A DNA stretch of 64,000 nucleotides from Burkholderia arboris (GTDB lineage Bacteria; Pseudomonadota; Gammaproteobacteria; Burkholderiales; Burkholderiaceae): the NCBI RefSeq assembly GCF_902499125.1, contig NZ_CABVPX010000002.1:248001-312000 (forward strand). Reading direction: 5' to 3'. This document shows, one piece after another, positions 18,342 through 26,975 of this stretch (position 1 is the stretch's first letter; every line of letters starts with the position of its first letter). The notes below the pieces were generated by a model. That model was not told the origin of the DNA and did not search any database. It saw only the letters and a program-made list of their open reading frames with translations. The position numbers were made by a program, and so were the translations under genes.

Positions 18342-19259
18342 ATGTACCGCCATCTGCTCGTGACGGTCGACGGCGTGCCCGGCGGCATCGACGCGATCGG
18401 CCATGCACTGGAACTGGCGCGGGCGGTCGGCGCGCGGGTCACGTTCGTCCTGCCCGCCGCCGCGCCGGACTCGCGTTTATCCGGAGCGCGGCTGCCGGAA
18501 CACGGTGCGAAAGTGGAAGCCGCCGCGCGGGCGCAGGGCCTGTCCCATGCGATCGCGGGGGCCGGCCACCCGGCAAGCGGCGACGCATCGCCCGGCGCGC
18601 TTGCCGGCGAGCTCGGTTGCGACCTGATTGGCGTCGCGGCACTGCCGCCGGATGCCGATGCGGCGCAATGCACGCAACGGCAGCATCTGCTCGCGACGAG
18701 CGCCGTGCCGGTGCTGGTGTGCACGTCGCACCGGACGCCCGCCGAGGCGCGCGTGATGGCGCGTTGTCTCGATGCGCATCGCATGGCCGGCGTGCTGCTG
18801 CAGGCGCTGATGGGGTCCGGGCCAACGGCGAACGAACTGCAGCGGCAAGCGGTCGACGCACCGGGTGCACTGGCCTCGCTCGCCGCGCTGCAGGACGCGC
18901 GTTTCCGCACGGCCACCGAAGCGCGGCTCTTCGCGGCATTGCGCGTCCGCGCGGAGTGCGTCGCGGCCGAACTGGACGAACTCGACCGCCAGCGGCAGCG
19001 CGACGCGCAAGCGCTCGGCGCGCTCGCCCGGATCGCCGCAGACGGGCTGCCGTCGGCCGCGTTCGACGCAGCGCTGGCTCGCTATGCGCACGGCGCGTTC
19101 GAGCAGATGGGGCGGATGGAAGGCGTGATTTTCCCGGCCGCGCGGCGCTACCTGGGCGACGCGGACTGGAACGAACTGGACGAACCGCCGGCGGACCGCG
19201 CAACCGCGACGCCGCCGGGCATGACTGGACCTGACGATGCGCGACGCGCATCGGACTGA
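18342..19259 (+). CDS. Universal-stress-protein domain fused to a degenerate hemerythrin-like domain
   Basis: 305-residue protein. Residues about 1-125 follow the USP fold (MYRHLLVTVDGVPGGIDAIGHALELA, and late VPVLVCTS). Residues about 130-285 match the helical pattern of hemerythrin/HHE proteins (AHRMAGVLLQAL, YAHGAFEQMGRMEGVIFP, ARRYLGDADWNELD). Several of the usual iron ligands are missing: the H-x-x-x-E of the last helix is QMGRME, and the mid-domain LxxEH is LDELDR. Iron binding is therefore doubtful. It is first in a plus-strand series and is divergent from the LuxR-type regulator. Confidence 0.65.
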   Translation: MYRHLLVTVDGVPGGIDAIGHALELARAVGARVTFVLPAAAPDSRLSGARLPEHGAKVEAAARAQGLSHAIAGAGHPASGDASPGALAGELGCDLIGVAALPPDADAAQCTQRQHLLATSAVPVLVCTSHRTPAEARVMARCLDAHRMAGVLLQALMGSGPTANELQRQAVDAPGALASLAALQDARFRTATEARLFAALRVRAECVAAELDELDRQRQRDAQALGALARIAADGLPSAAFDAALARYAHGAFEQMGRMEGVIFPAARRYLGDADWNELDEPPADRATATPPGMTGPDDARRASD

Positions 19260-19277
19260 CAACATACGGAGAACAAA

Positions 19278-20258
19278 ATGGCACATGCAGTGCGATTCCA
19301 CGAAACCGGCGGCCCCGACGTGCTGCGCTGGGAGGCAGTCGACGTCGGCGATCCGGGCGCCGGCCAGGTGCGCCTGCGGCACGAAGCGGTCGGCCTGAAT
19401 TTCGCCGACACGTATTTCCGCAGCGGCCTGTATCCGGTGCCGCTGCCCGCCGGCATCGGCGTCGAGGCGGCCGGCGTGGTCGAGGCCGTCGGCCCCGGCG
19501 TGACGAACGTCGCCGTCGGCGATCGGGTGACTTACACGGGCTTCCTGAACACGCTTGGCGCGTACAGCACCGAGCGGTTGATCCCGGCCGCGCCGCTCGT
19601 CCGGCTGCCGGCCGGCATTTCGTGCGAGACCGCCGCCGCGATGACGATGCGCGGGCTCACGTCGGCCTATCTGCTGCGCCGCATCCACGCGTTCGCGCCG
19701 GGCGACACGATCCTGCTGCATGCGGCGGCCGGCGGCGTCGGGCTGATCGTGTCGCAATGGGCGAAGCTGCTCGGGCTCACGGTCATCGGCACCGTGTCGA
19801 GCGAGCACAAGGCCGCGATCGCCCGCGCCCACGGCTGCGACCATACGATCGACTACAGTCGCGAGGACGTCGCGAAGCGCGTGCGCGAACTGACGAACGG
19901 CGCAGGCGTCGACGTCGTGTTCGACAGCGTCGGCAAGGACACCTTCGAAGGCTCGCTCGATTCGCTGAAGCGGCGCGGGCTGATGGTGTGCGTCGGCACC
20001 GCGTCGGGCCCGATCCCGCCGTTCGATCCGCAGCGTCTCGCGATGAAGGGCTCGCTGTACCTGACGCGCCCGGCGCTGGCCGACTACATCGCCGATCCGG
20101 CCGAAAAGAACGACCTGGCCGGCGAACTGTTCGCGCACGTCGCGGCCGGCCGTATCAAGATCGGGATCAACCAGCGCTACGCGCTGCAGGACGCCGCGCA
20201 GGCACACCGCGATCTCGAATCGCGCAAGACGACCGGTTCGTCGGTGTTCATCGTCTGA
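19278..20258 (+). CDS. NADPH:quinone oxidoreductase (zinc-free MDR family, QOR)
   Basis: 326-residue medium-chain reductase of the QOR group: GLNFADTYFRSGLYP, VEAAGVVEAVGPGV, and the nucleotide-binding HAAAGGVGLIVSQWAKLLG (A-x-x-G-x-x-G, the QOR variant). No zinc-binding cysteines. It reduces quinones or alpha,beta-unsaturated carbonyls with NADPH. Starts 18 bp after the USP/hemerythrin gene and ends 10 bp before the dioxygenase gene, so it is probably co-transcribed. Confidence 0.92.
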   Translation: MAHAVRFHETGGPDVLRWEAVDVGDPGAGQVRLRHEAVGLNFADTYFRSGLYPVPLPAGIGVEAAGVVEAVGPGVTNVAVGDRVTYTGFLNTLGAYSTERLIPAAPLVRLPAGISCETAAAMTMRGLTSAYLLRRIHAFAPGDTILLHAAAGGVGLIVSQWAKLLGLTVIGTVSSEHKAAIARAHGCDHTIDYSREDVAKRVRELTNGAGVDVVFDSVGKDTFEGSLDSLKRRGLMVCVGTASGPIPPFDPQRLAMKGSLYLTRPALADYIADPAEKNDLAGELFAHVAAGRIKIGINQRYALQDAAQAHRDLESRKTTGSSVFIV

Positions 20259-20268
20259 GGAGACGCGC

Positions 20269-21117
20269 ATGCGAGTCGAACCCCTGACCTGCGCGCTCGG
20301 CGCGGAACTGCTGGATGTGAGCCTCGCCGACGCCGTGCACGACGACGGCCTGTTCGCCGAAATCCGCGCGCAGTTGCTGCGGCATCGCGTGCTGTTCCTG
20401 CGTGACCAGGACATCACGCGCGCCGAACACGTTGCGTTCGCACGGCGCTTCGGCGAGCTCGAGGATCATCCGGTCGCCGGCAGCGATCCCGAGCACCCGG
20501 GGCTCGTGCGGATCTACAAGTCGCCCGACCAGCCGAACGACCGCTACGAGAATGCGTGGCACAGCGATGCGAGCTGGCGCGTGGCGCCGCCGTTCGGCTG
20601 TGTGCTGCGCTGCATCGAGGGTCCGCCGGTTGGCGGCGACACGATGTGGGCGAACATGGTGCTCGCTTACGAGAACCTGCCCGACCACGTGAAGCAGCAG
20701 ATCGCCGACTTGCGCGCGCGCCACAGCATCGAGGCGAGCTTCGGCGCGGCGATGCCGATCGACAAGCGGCTCGCGTTGAAGGCGCAGTATCCGGATGCCG
20801 AGCATCCGGTCGTGCGCACGCATCCGGAAACCGGCGAGAAGGTGCTGTACGTGAACGCGTTCGCGACGCATTTCACGAACTTCCACACGCCCGGCCGCGT
20901 GCGCTTCGGCCAGGACGCGAACCCCGGCGCCGGCCAGTTGCTGCAATACCTGATCAGCCAGGCCACGATCCCCGAATACCAGGTGCGCTGGCGCTGGAAG
21001 AAGAACAGCGTCGCGATCTGGGACAACCGCAGCACGCAGCATTACGCGGTGATGGACTACCCGCCGTGCGTACGCCGGATGGAGCGCGCGGGCATCGTCG
21101 GCGACGTGCCGTTCTGA
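20269..21117 (+). CDS. TauD/TfdA-family Fe(II)/2-oxoglutarate dioxygenase
   Basis: 282-residue dioxygenase. The iron-binding facial triad is visible as WHSD (H98, D100) and TQHYAV (H near 257), and the 2-oxoglutarate-binding arginine as RRMERAGI near the C-terminus. The family hydroxylates sulfonates, phenoxyacetates, carnitine precursors and many other carboxylates; the substrate is not readable. Its place between a quinone reductase and a beta-keto acid cleavage enzyme suggests it hydroxylates a compound on the way to a beta-keto acid. Confidence 0.92.
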   Translation: MRVEPLTCALGAELLDVSLADAVHDDGLFAEIRAQLLRHRVLFLRDQDITRAEHVAFARRFGELEDHPVAGSDPEHPGLVRIYKSPDQPNDRYENAWHSDASWRVAPPFGCVLRCIEGPPVGGDTMWANMVLAYENLPDHVKQQIADLRARHSIEASFGAAMPIDKRLALKAQYPDAEHPVVRTHPETGEKVLYVNAFATHFTNFHTPGRVRFGQDANPGAGQLLQYLISQATIPEYQVRWRWKKNSVAIWDNRSTQHYAVMDYPPCVRRMERAGIVGDVPF

Positions 21118-21237
21118 GCGCGCCCGCACCTTAACCGATCCGCAATCCCACATACGACGCGCCGGGCTCGCCGCCCGGCACGGCGGGATACGCACGCCCG
21201 TACGCCCGAAATACAACGATTTCCACTGGAGGACGAC

Positions 21238-22293
21238 ATGCAATTTCTCGACGATTCGCTGCACCCGGAAAACCAGGACAAGGTGGTCATCACGGTCGCG
21301 CCGTACGGCCCCGAATGGATGCCGGCCGATTTTCCGGAAGACATTCCGGTGACGATGGACGAGCACGTGCAGAAGGCCGTCGACTGCTACAACGCAGGCG
21401 CGACCGTGCTGCACCTGCATGTGCGCGAACTCGACGGCAAGGGCAGCAAGCGGCTGTCGAAATTCAACGAGCTGCTCGGCCGGCTGCGTGAAGCGGTGCC
21501 CGACATGATCCTGCAGGTCGGCGGCTCGATCTCGTTCGCGCCGGAAGGCGACGGCGCCGAAGCGAAATGGCTGTCCGACGACACGCGCCACATGCTCGCC
21601 GAGCTGACGCCGAAGCCCGACCAGGTGACGGTCGCGATCAACACCGTGCAGATGAACATCACCGAGCTGATGAACCGCAAGGACATCGCCGGCACGTCGC
21701 TGAACGAAGCCGCGCTGTGGGACGCGTACCGCGAGATGACGGTGCCGGCCGGCCCGGGCTGGGTCGACGAGCATCTGCGCCGGCTGCAGGCGGCCGGCAT
21801 CCAGCCGCATTTCCAGCTGACCGGCATGCATGCGCTCGAAACGCTCGAACGGATCATCCGGCGCGGCGTCTACCGCGGCCCGCTGAACGTCACGTGGGTC
21901 GGCATCGGCGGCGGCTTCGACGGCCCCAATCCGTACAACTTCATGGAGTTCGTGCGGCGCTGCCCGGACGGCGCGTGCATCACGCTCGAATCGCTGATGA
22001 AGAACGTGCTGCCGATCAACACGGTCGCGATGGCGCTGGGCCTGCATCCGCGCTGCGGGATCGAGGACACGATCATCGACCAGAAGGGCAACCGGATGAC
22101 GTCGGTGCAGCAGGTCGAGCAGTGCGCGCGGATTGCGCGCGAACTCGGCCGCGACATCGCGACCGGCAAGGAAGCGAAGGCGATCTACCGGATCGGCGTG
22201 CAGTACGACGGCGTCGACGAAACGCTCGCGCAGCTCGGCATGGCACCGAACCGCCGGCCGGGCCAGCTGAGCGTGCCGCTGCGCGCGGCCTGA
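21238..22293 (+). CDS. Beta-keto acid cleavage enzyme (BKACE, formerly DUF849)
   Basis: 351-residue TIM-barrel enzyme. The zinc-binding HLHVR motif (residues about 58-62), VITVAPYGPEW near the N-terminus and the later VGIGGGFDGPNPYNF are BKACE hallmarks. The family condenses a beta-keto acid with acetyl-CoA, giving acetoacetyl-CoA and a second product, as in lysine fermentation (Kce) or dehydrocarnitine cleavage. The real beta-keto acid here is unknown. It has its own 120-bp leader after the dioxygenase and GGAGGA before the ATG. Confidence 0.92.
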   Translation: MQFLDDSLHPENQDKVVITVAPYGPEWMPADFPEDIPVTMDEHVQKAVDCYNAGATVLHLHVRELDGKGSKRLSKFNELLGRLREAVPDMILQVGGSISFAPEGDGAEAKWLSDDTRHMLAELTPKPDQVTVAINTVQMNITELMNRKDIAGTSLNEAALWDAYREMTVPAGPGWVDEHLRRLQAAGIQPHFQLTGMHALETLERIIRRGVYRGPLNVTWVGIGGGFDGPNPYNFMEFVRRCPDGACITLESLMKNVLPINTVAMALGLHPRCGIEDTIIDQKGNRMTSVQQVEQCARIARELGRDIATGKEAKAIYRIGVQYDGVDETLAQLGMAPNRRPGQLSVPLRAA

Positions 22294-22449
22294 CGCGCAG
22301 CGCATCCGGGCGGCCCGCAAACGCCGCCCGCCGATCGATGTGGCGCGGCACCCATCCTCGCGCGGCGCGCGAGGCAAGCTCCGCCGGACGGAGCGGGGCC
22401 GCGCAAGCCGCGCCGGCGCATTGCCGCCCCGGTGCCGGAGGAGACACGC

Positions 22450-23778
22450 ATGTTGATTCATCACGTCGAGCCGTCGCTGCAGGACCTGGCGGCCACCGAG
22501 CGGCGCGCGCCCGCGTATGCGTGGCTCGTGTTCGGACTGACCGTCGGGCTGCTGCTGTCGGACTACATGTCGCGGCAGGTGCTCAACGCGGTGTTTCCGC
22601 TGCTCAAGCACGCGTGGGCGCTGTCGGACACGCAGCTCGGCTCGCTGTCCGGCGTCGTTGCGCTGCTGGTCGGCCTGCTGACGTTTCCGCTGTCGGTGCT
22701 CGCCGACCGCTTCGGGCGCGTGCGCAGCATCGTGCTGATGGCCGCGTTGTGGAGCGTCGCGACGCTCGGCTGCGCGCTGTCGACCAACTACGCGGAAATG
22801 CTGGTCGCGCGCGGCCTCGTCGGGCTCGGCGAAGCCGCGTACGGCAGCGTCGGCGTCGCGCTGATCCTCAGCATCTTTCCGGCCCGGCTGCGCGCGACGC
22901 TGACCGGCGCGTTCATGGCCGGCGGCGCGTTCGGCTCGGTGTTCGGGATGGCGCTCGGCGGGCTGGTCGGCGCGCATCTCGGCTGGCGCTGGTCGTTCGG
23001 CGTGATGGCCGCGCTCGGCATCGTGCTGCTCGTCGCGTATCGCTGCGTGGTGACCGAGCGGCGGCTCGCCGCGTGCCGCGTCGAACCGTGCCGGCGCGAC
23101 GCCGACGCGCCGCGCGGCCTGCGCGGCAGCGTGCGCGCGCTGATGGCGGGGCTGTTCGCGTCGCGCTCGGTGATCTGCGCGTATCTCGGCAGCGGGCTGC
23201 ACCTGTTCGTGCCCGGCGCGCTGTTCGCGTGGCTGCCGAGCTACCTGAACCGCTACTACGCGATGGCGCCCGACCGTGCGGCCGTGCTCGCGGCCGGCTT
23301 CGTGCTGATCGCGGGCGTCGGGATGGTCGGCTGCGGCGTCGTCACCGACCGCGTCGGGCGTGCCGACGGCTCGCGCAAATGGCTGACCGCGATCGCCTAT
23401 TGCGTGCTCACCGGTGTTTGCCTCGCGATCGCGTTCCGGTTGCCGCCGGGGCCGCTGCAGCTCGCGTTGATCTGCGCGGGCATGCTGGTCGGCGCGGGCG
23501 CGTCCGGCGCATCGGGCGCGATGGTCGCGAACCTGACGCCGGCCGCGATCCATGCGTCGGCGTTCGCGACGCTCACGCTCGCGAACAACCTGCTCGGCAT
23601 GGCGCCGGGCCCGCTGCTGACGGGGTGGGCCGCCGATCGCGCCGGCCTCGTCGGCGCACTGCAATGGATTCCCGTCGTGCCGCTCGCGGCCGCCGTGCTG
23701 TTCGCGATCGGACGCACGAGCTACGCGGCCGATCTCGCGCGCGTCGAACGCGAACGGCGCGCGTCTCAACTTTCCTGA
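22450..23778 (+). CDS. MFS transporter, probable organic-acid uptake carrier
   Basis: 442-residue permease with about twelve membrane segments and the MFS loop motif LADRFGRVRSI between helices 2 and 3. An early DYMSRQVLNAVFPLLK segment resembles the DRQ/SRxV motif of organic-anion carriers. I chose the ATG at 22450, preceded by GGAGGAG; an in-frame GTG 18 bp upstream lies on the ribosome-binding site itself. Located after the BKACE gene, it probably imports the pathway substrate. Confidence 0.87.
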   Translation: MLIHHVEPSLQDLAATERRAPAYAWLVFGLTVGLLLSDYMSRQVLNAVFPLLKHAWALSDTQLGSLSGVVALLVGLLTFPLSVLADRFGRVRSIVLMAALWSVATLGCALSTNYAEMLVARGLVGLGEAAYGSVGVALILSIFPARLRATLTGAFMAGGAFGSVFGMALGGLVGAHLGWRWSFGVMAALGIVLLVAYRCVVTERRLAACRVEPCRRDADAPRGLRGSVRALMAGLFASRSVICAYLGSGLHLFVPGALFAWLPSYLNRYYAMAPDRAAVLAAGFVLIAGVGMVGCGVVTDRVGRADGSRKWLTAIAYCVLTGVCLAIAFRLPPGPLQLALICAGMLVGAGASGASGAMVANLTPAAIHASAFATLTLANNLLGMAPGPLLTGWAADRAGLVGALQWIPVVPLAAAVLFAIGRTSYAADLARVERERRASQLS

Positions 23779-23795
23779 ACCCTTCCGGAGGCTGC

Positions 23796-24371
23796 ATGAC
23801 CCTGGCGACCGCGCCCACCATCCTGATCGTGCCCGGCTTGCGCGATCACGTCGAAGACCACTGGCAGACGCATCTCGAACGGCGCTTGCCGAATGCGCGC
23901 TCCGTCGCGCCGCTCGAAGCCGACAAGCTGAGCCGCGCCGCACGCGTTGCGGCACTCGATGCGGCGCTGGCCGCGATCGACGGCCCCGTGATTCTCGTCG
24001 CGCACAGCGCGGGCGTGATGATTACCGTCCATTGGGCGCTGCAGGCCACGCGCGCGATCCACGGCGCGCTGCTCGCGGCGCCGGCCGATCTCGAGACGCC
24101 GATGCCCGCCGGCTATCCATCGCCGGAAGCAATCGACGCACACGGCTGGACGCCCGTGCCGACGCAACGGCTGCCGTTCCCGAGCATCGTCGCCGCGAGC
24201 CGCAACGATCCGCTCGCGCGCTTCGAGCGCGCCGAGGCGTTCGCGGCCGGGTGGGGCAGCAAGCTCGTCGATCTCGGCGAGGTCGGACACCTGAACCCGG
24301 CGTCCGGGTATGGCGAGTGGCATGACGCCGAACGGCTGATCGGTGAAGTGGCGGCGCTCCGCGCGGCCTGA
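23796..24371 (+). CDS. RBBP9/YdeN-family serine hydrolase
   Basis: 191-residue alpha/beta hydrolase of the small RBBP9/YdeN type: PTILIVPGLRDHVEDHWQTHLE at the N-terminus, nucleophile HSAGV, an Asp in ASRNDPLARFE and a His in GEVGHLNPASGYGEW. All triad residues are present. It starts 17 bp after the MFS gene with CCGGAGG upstream, so it is probably the last gene of the catabolic operon. Natural substrates of this family are poorly known. Confidence 0.88.
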   Translation: MTLATAPTILIVPGLRDHVEDHWQTHLERRLPNARSVAPLEADKLSRAARVAALDAALAAIDGPVILVAHSAGVMITVHWALQATRAIHGALLAAPADLETPMPAGYPSPEAIDAHGWTPVPTQRLPFPSIVAASRNDPLARFERAEAFAAGWGSKLVDLGEVGHLNPASGYGEWHDAERLIGEVAALRAA

Positions 24372-24679
24372 CTGAAGATCTCTCCACCACGCGCCGGCCC
24401 GGCCGGGTTCCGGCGCGACTCCCGTCACCCTCAGCCGTGATACGGCCCCGAACCGATCGCATCTCGCCTTTCACCGAGATATGACGTCCTAACACGCCGC
24501 CCATTCGGTGCCGCGCCGCTCCACAATGTCGGTCAGCACGCCAATCGTTGACATACGGAAGGTTTTTGTCAGGGAAAGTCCCGCCCCGCGCGTCGTGGTT
24601 TTTTGTTGACCGACATCGTATAACGCCGTCATGATTTCCTGAAAAGAAAGGTCCCATCCACCGACCGAAGTGAGGAGAC
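24372..24679. other. Non-coding region upstream of the ABC transporter
   Basis: 308 bp without a convincing gene. It starts with a GC-rich inverted repeat (GCGCCGG/CCGGCGC around 24391-24416) that could end the preceding operon, though no T run follows. The middle is AT-richer, with TTGACA at 24548 and TATAAC at 24619, which are not at promoter spacing from each other. GAGGAG precedes the next ATG. The ABC-transporter promoter should lie here, but I cannot fix it. Confidence 0.5.
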
Positions 24680-25846
24680 ATGAACACCACCACGATCGCT
24701 CGCCGTGTCCGCCGGATCGCACTCGCACTGGGTTTCACGCTGACGGCCGCGGCGGCCGTTGCAGCGCCCGTGTCACTGAACATCGTCGACGTCGCAGGCA
24801 ACCTGCAGCTCACGCAGAAGGCCATCGAGGCGTTCCGGGACAAGAACCCGACCCTCGTGTCGAACGTCACGTTCACGAATGCGCCGGCGCCGCAGCTGCC
24901 GGGCAAGATCAAGGCGATGCAGGCGGCGGGGCGCTCCGACATCGACCTCGTGCTGACGGGCACCGACGCGCTGGCCGCCGGCATCGAACAGAACCTGTGG
25001 TTGAAACTCCTGCCCGACGACGCGGCCGCGTTCCCCGGCGTGCTCGACAAGTACGCGCCCGGCCCGCGCAAGATGCAGGATCTCGCGCAGGGCTTCGGCC
25101 TCGAAGTCACCTACATGCCGGCCGGCCCGCTGCTCGAATACAACCCGGCGAAGGTCAGCACCCCGCCGAAGACGCCCGACCAGTTGCTCGCCTGGTGCAA
25201 GGCGCACCCGAACAAGCTGATCTATGCGCGCCCGGCGAATTCGGGCCCCGGCCGCACGTTCCTGATGGGGCTGCCGTACGTGCTCGGCGACAAGAATCCG
25301 CAGGATCCGGTCAACGGCTGGGACAAGACCTGGGCGTTCCTGAAGGCGCTGAACGACTGCGTGCCGTACTACCCGGGCGGCACGTCGGCGGTGATGAAGG
25401 AACTCGGCGAAGGCACGCGCGACATGACCGTGACCGTCACGGGCTGGGACCTCAACCCGCGCGCGCTCGGCATCGTGCCGGCCGAGTTCAAAATCCAGGC
25501 ATTCGACAACATGACGTGGGTCAACGACGCCCACTACATGGTGATCCCGAAGGGCGTGCCGAAGGAAAAGCTCGACGTGCTGTTCAAGCTGATGAACTTC
25601 CTGCTCGAACCGGCGCAGCAGGCGATGACCTACGACGACGGCTATTTCTATCCGGGCCCCGCGGTGAAGGGCGTGACGCTCGAGATGGCGCCCGCGCACA
25701 GCCAGGAGGTGGTCCGCAAGTTCGGCCGCCCCGAGTACGCGAAGCTGCTCGCCGATCGCCCGCACGTGCAGCCGCTCAGCGCGCAGGCGATGGTCGCCGC
25801 GTTCCAGAAGTGGGACCGCGAGATCGGTTCGCAGAAGTCGAAGTGA
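24680..25846 (+). CDS. ABC transporter periplasmic substrate-binding protein (PotD/AfuA-like)
   Basis: 388-residue exported binding protein. The signal peptide ends near AAAAVAAP; the mature part has the two-lobed pattern of family-1/6 binding proteins (DIDLVLTGTDALAAGIEQNLW, AQGFGLEVTYMPAGPLLEYN, then MVIPKGVPKEKLDVLFKLMN). These serve spermidine/putrescine, Fe3+ or phosphonate importers. Substrate unknown. It is first of a four-gene importer set, preceded by GAGGAG. Confidence 0.9.
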   Translation: MNTTTIARRVRRIALALGFTLTAAAAVAAPVSLNIVDVAGNLQLTQKAIEAFRDKNPTLVSNVTFTNAPAPQLPGKIKAMQAAGRSDIDLVLTGTDALAAGIEQNLWLKLLPDDAAAFPGVLDKYAPGPRKMQDLAQGFGLEVTYMPAGPLLEYNPAKVSTPPKTPDQLLAWCKAHPNKLIYARPANSGPGRTFLMGLPYVLGDKNPQDPVNGWDKTWAFLKALNDCVPYYPGGTSAVMKELGEGTRDMTVTVTGWDLNPRALGIVPAEFKIQAFDNMTWVNDAHYMVIPKGVPKEKLDVLFKLMNFLLEPAQQAMTYDDGYFYPGPAVKGVTLEMAPAHSQEVVRKFGRPEYAKLLADRPHVQPLSAQAMVAAFQKWDREIGSQKSK

Positions 25847-25895
25847 CGCCTGAACCGGCGGGCGCCGCGGCGCCCGCGTCGATGGAGTTCGCGGA

Positions 25896-26975
25896 ATGAA
25901 GCACAGTTTCGAACGGTTACGGCTCGACGGCGTGTGCCGCAGTTTCACCAACTCGGAAGGCGCGCAGGTCGCCGCGCTGAACGGGCTCGACCTCGAGATC
26001 CGGCGCGGCGAATTCATCGCGCTGCTGGGCCCGTCGGGCTGCGGCAAGTCGACCGCGCTGAACTGCATCGCGGGGCTGCAGCCGCTGTCGAGCGGCGGCA
26101 TCTGGCTCGACGACGCGCGCATCGACGTGCTGCCGCCCGAGCGCCGCGGCTTCGGGATGGTGTTCCAGAACTACGCGCTGTTTCCGCACATGTCGGTGCT
26201 CGACAACGTCGGCTTCGGCCTCAAGATGCGCGGCGTGCCGAAACAGGAAACGCGGCGGCGCGCGCAGCAGGCGCTCGAACTCGTGCAGCTCGTCGGCCAC
26301 GAGGGCAAGCTGCCGGGACAACTGTCCGGTGGGCAGCAGCAGCGCGTCGCGATTGCGCGCGCGATCGTGATCGAGCCGCCGCTCGTGCTGATGGACGAGC
26401 CGCTGTCGAACCTCGACACGAAGCTGCGCATCGAGATGCGTGCCGAGATCCGCCGCATCCACACGCAGCTCGAACGCGCGACGATCTACGTGACGCACGA
26501 CCAGGATGAAGCGTTGTCGATGGCCGACCGCATCGTCGTGATGAAGGAGGGCGTCGTGCAGCAGGTCGCGTCGCCCAAGGACGTCTATACGCGCCCGCAC
26601 AACTTGCATGTCGCGCGTTTCATGGGCTATCGCAACGTGCTGCCGTTCACGCTCGAAGGGATGGCCGGCGATGGCGTTCAAATCACAGCCGGCGGGGTAC
26701 GGCTCACGGGGATACCGATGGCCGGCTTCGACGCGAAGGACGTCGTGGTCGCACTGCGTCCCGACGACATCGAGCGCGCGGACGCGGGCGGCGACAACGC
26801 ATTCGATGCGACCGTCGAAACGGTCGAATACGGCGGCCGCGATTCGCTGATCCGTGCGGTCACGCCGTTCGGCGCGATCTGGGCGCGTGTCGCCGGCGAA
26901 TTCGCGGAAGGCGAGCGCTTGAGGCTGCGCGTCGCGCCATCGCGTACGCTCGTCTACGCCGCGGAGCCCGCATGA
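25896..26975 (+). CDS. ABC transporter ATP-binding protein (PotA/FbpC type)
   Basis: 359-residue ATPase with Walker A GPSGCGKST, Q-loop MVFQNYALFPHMSV, signature LSGGQQQR, Walker B VLMDEPLSNLD and H-loop YVTHDQDEAL, followed by a C-terminal TOBE-like domain (about residues 235-355), as in PotA, UgpC and FbpC. It energises the importer with the flanking binding protein and permeases. Its stop overlaps the next permease start as ATGA. Confidence 0.95.
   Translation: MKHSFERLRLDGVCRSFTNSEGAQVAALNGLDLEIRRGEFIALLGPSGCGKSTALNCIAGLQPLSSGGIWLDDARIDVLPPERRGFGMVFQNYALFPHMSVLDNVGFGLKMRGVPKQETRRRAQQALELVQLVGHEGKLPGQLSGGQQQRVAIARAIVIEPPLVLMDEPLSNLDTKLRIEMRAEIRRIHTQLERATIYVTHDQDEALSMADRIVVMKEGVVQQVASPKDVYTRPHNLHVARFMGYRNVLPFTLEGMAGDGVQITAGGVRLTGIPMAGFDAKDVVVALRPDDIERADAGGDNAFDATVETVEYGGRDSLIRAVTPFGAIWARVAGEFAEGERLRLRVAPSRTLVYAAEPA

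Noticed and set aside
20248-23955. A 1235-codon open frame on the minus strand
   Set aside because: It is antisense to four well-supported plus-strand genes (dioxygenase, BKACE, MFS and others) and reads as Arg/His/Asp-rich low-complexity sequence, typical of shadow frames in high-GC DNA.
24548-24624. TTGACA and TATAAC upstream of the ABC transporter as one promoter
   Set aside because: They are about 65 bp apart, so they cannot be a -35/-10 pair, and neither has a good partner at 16-18 bp.
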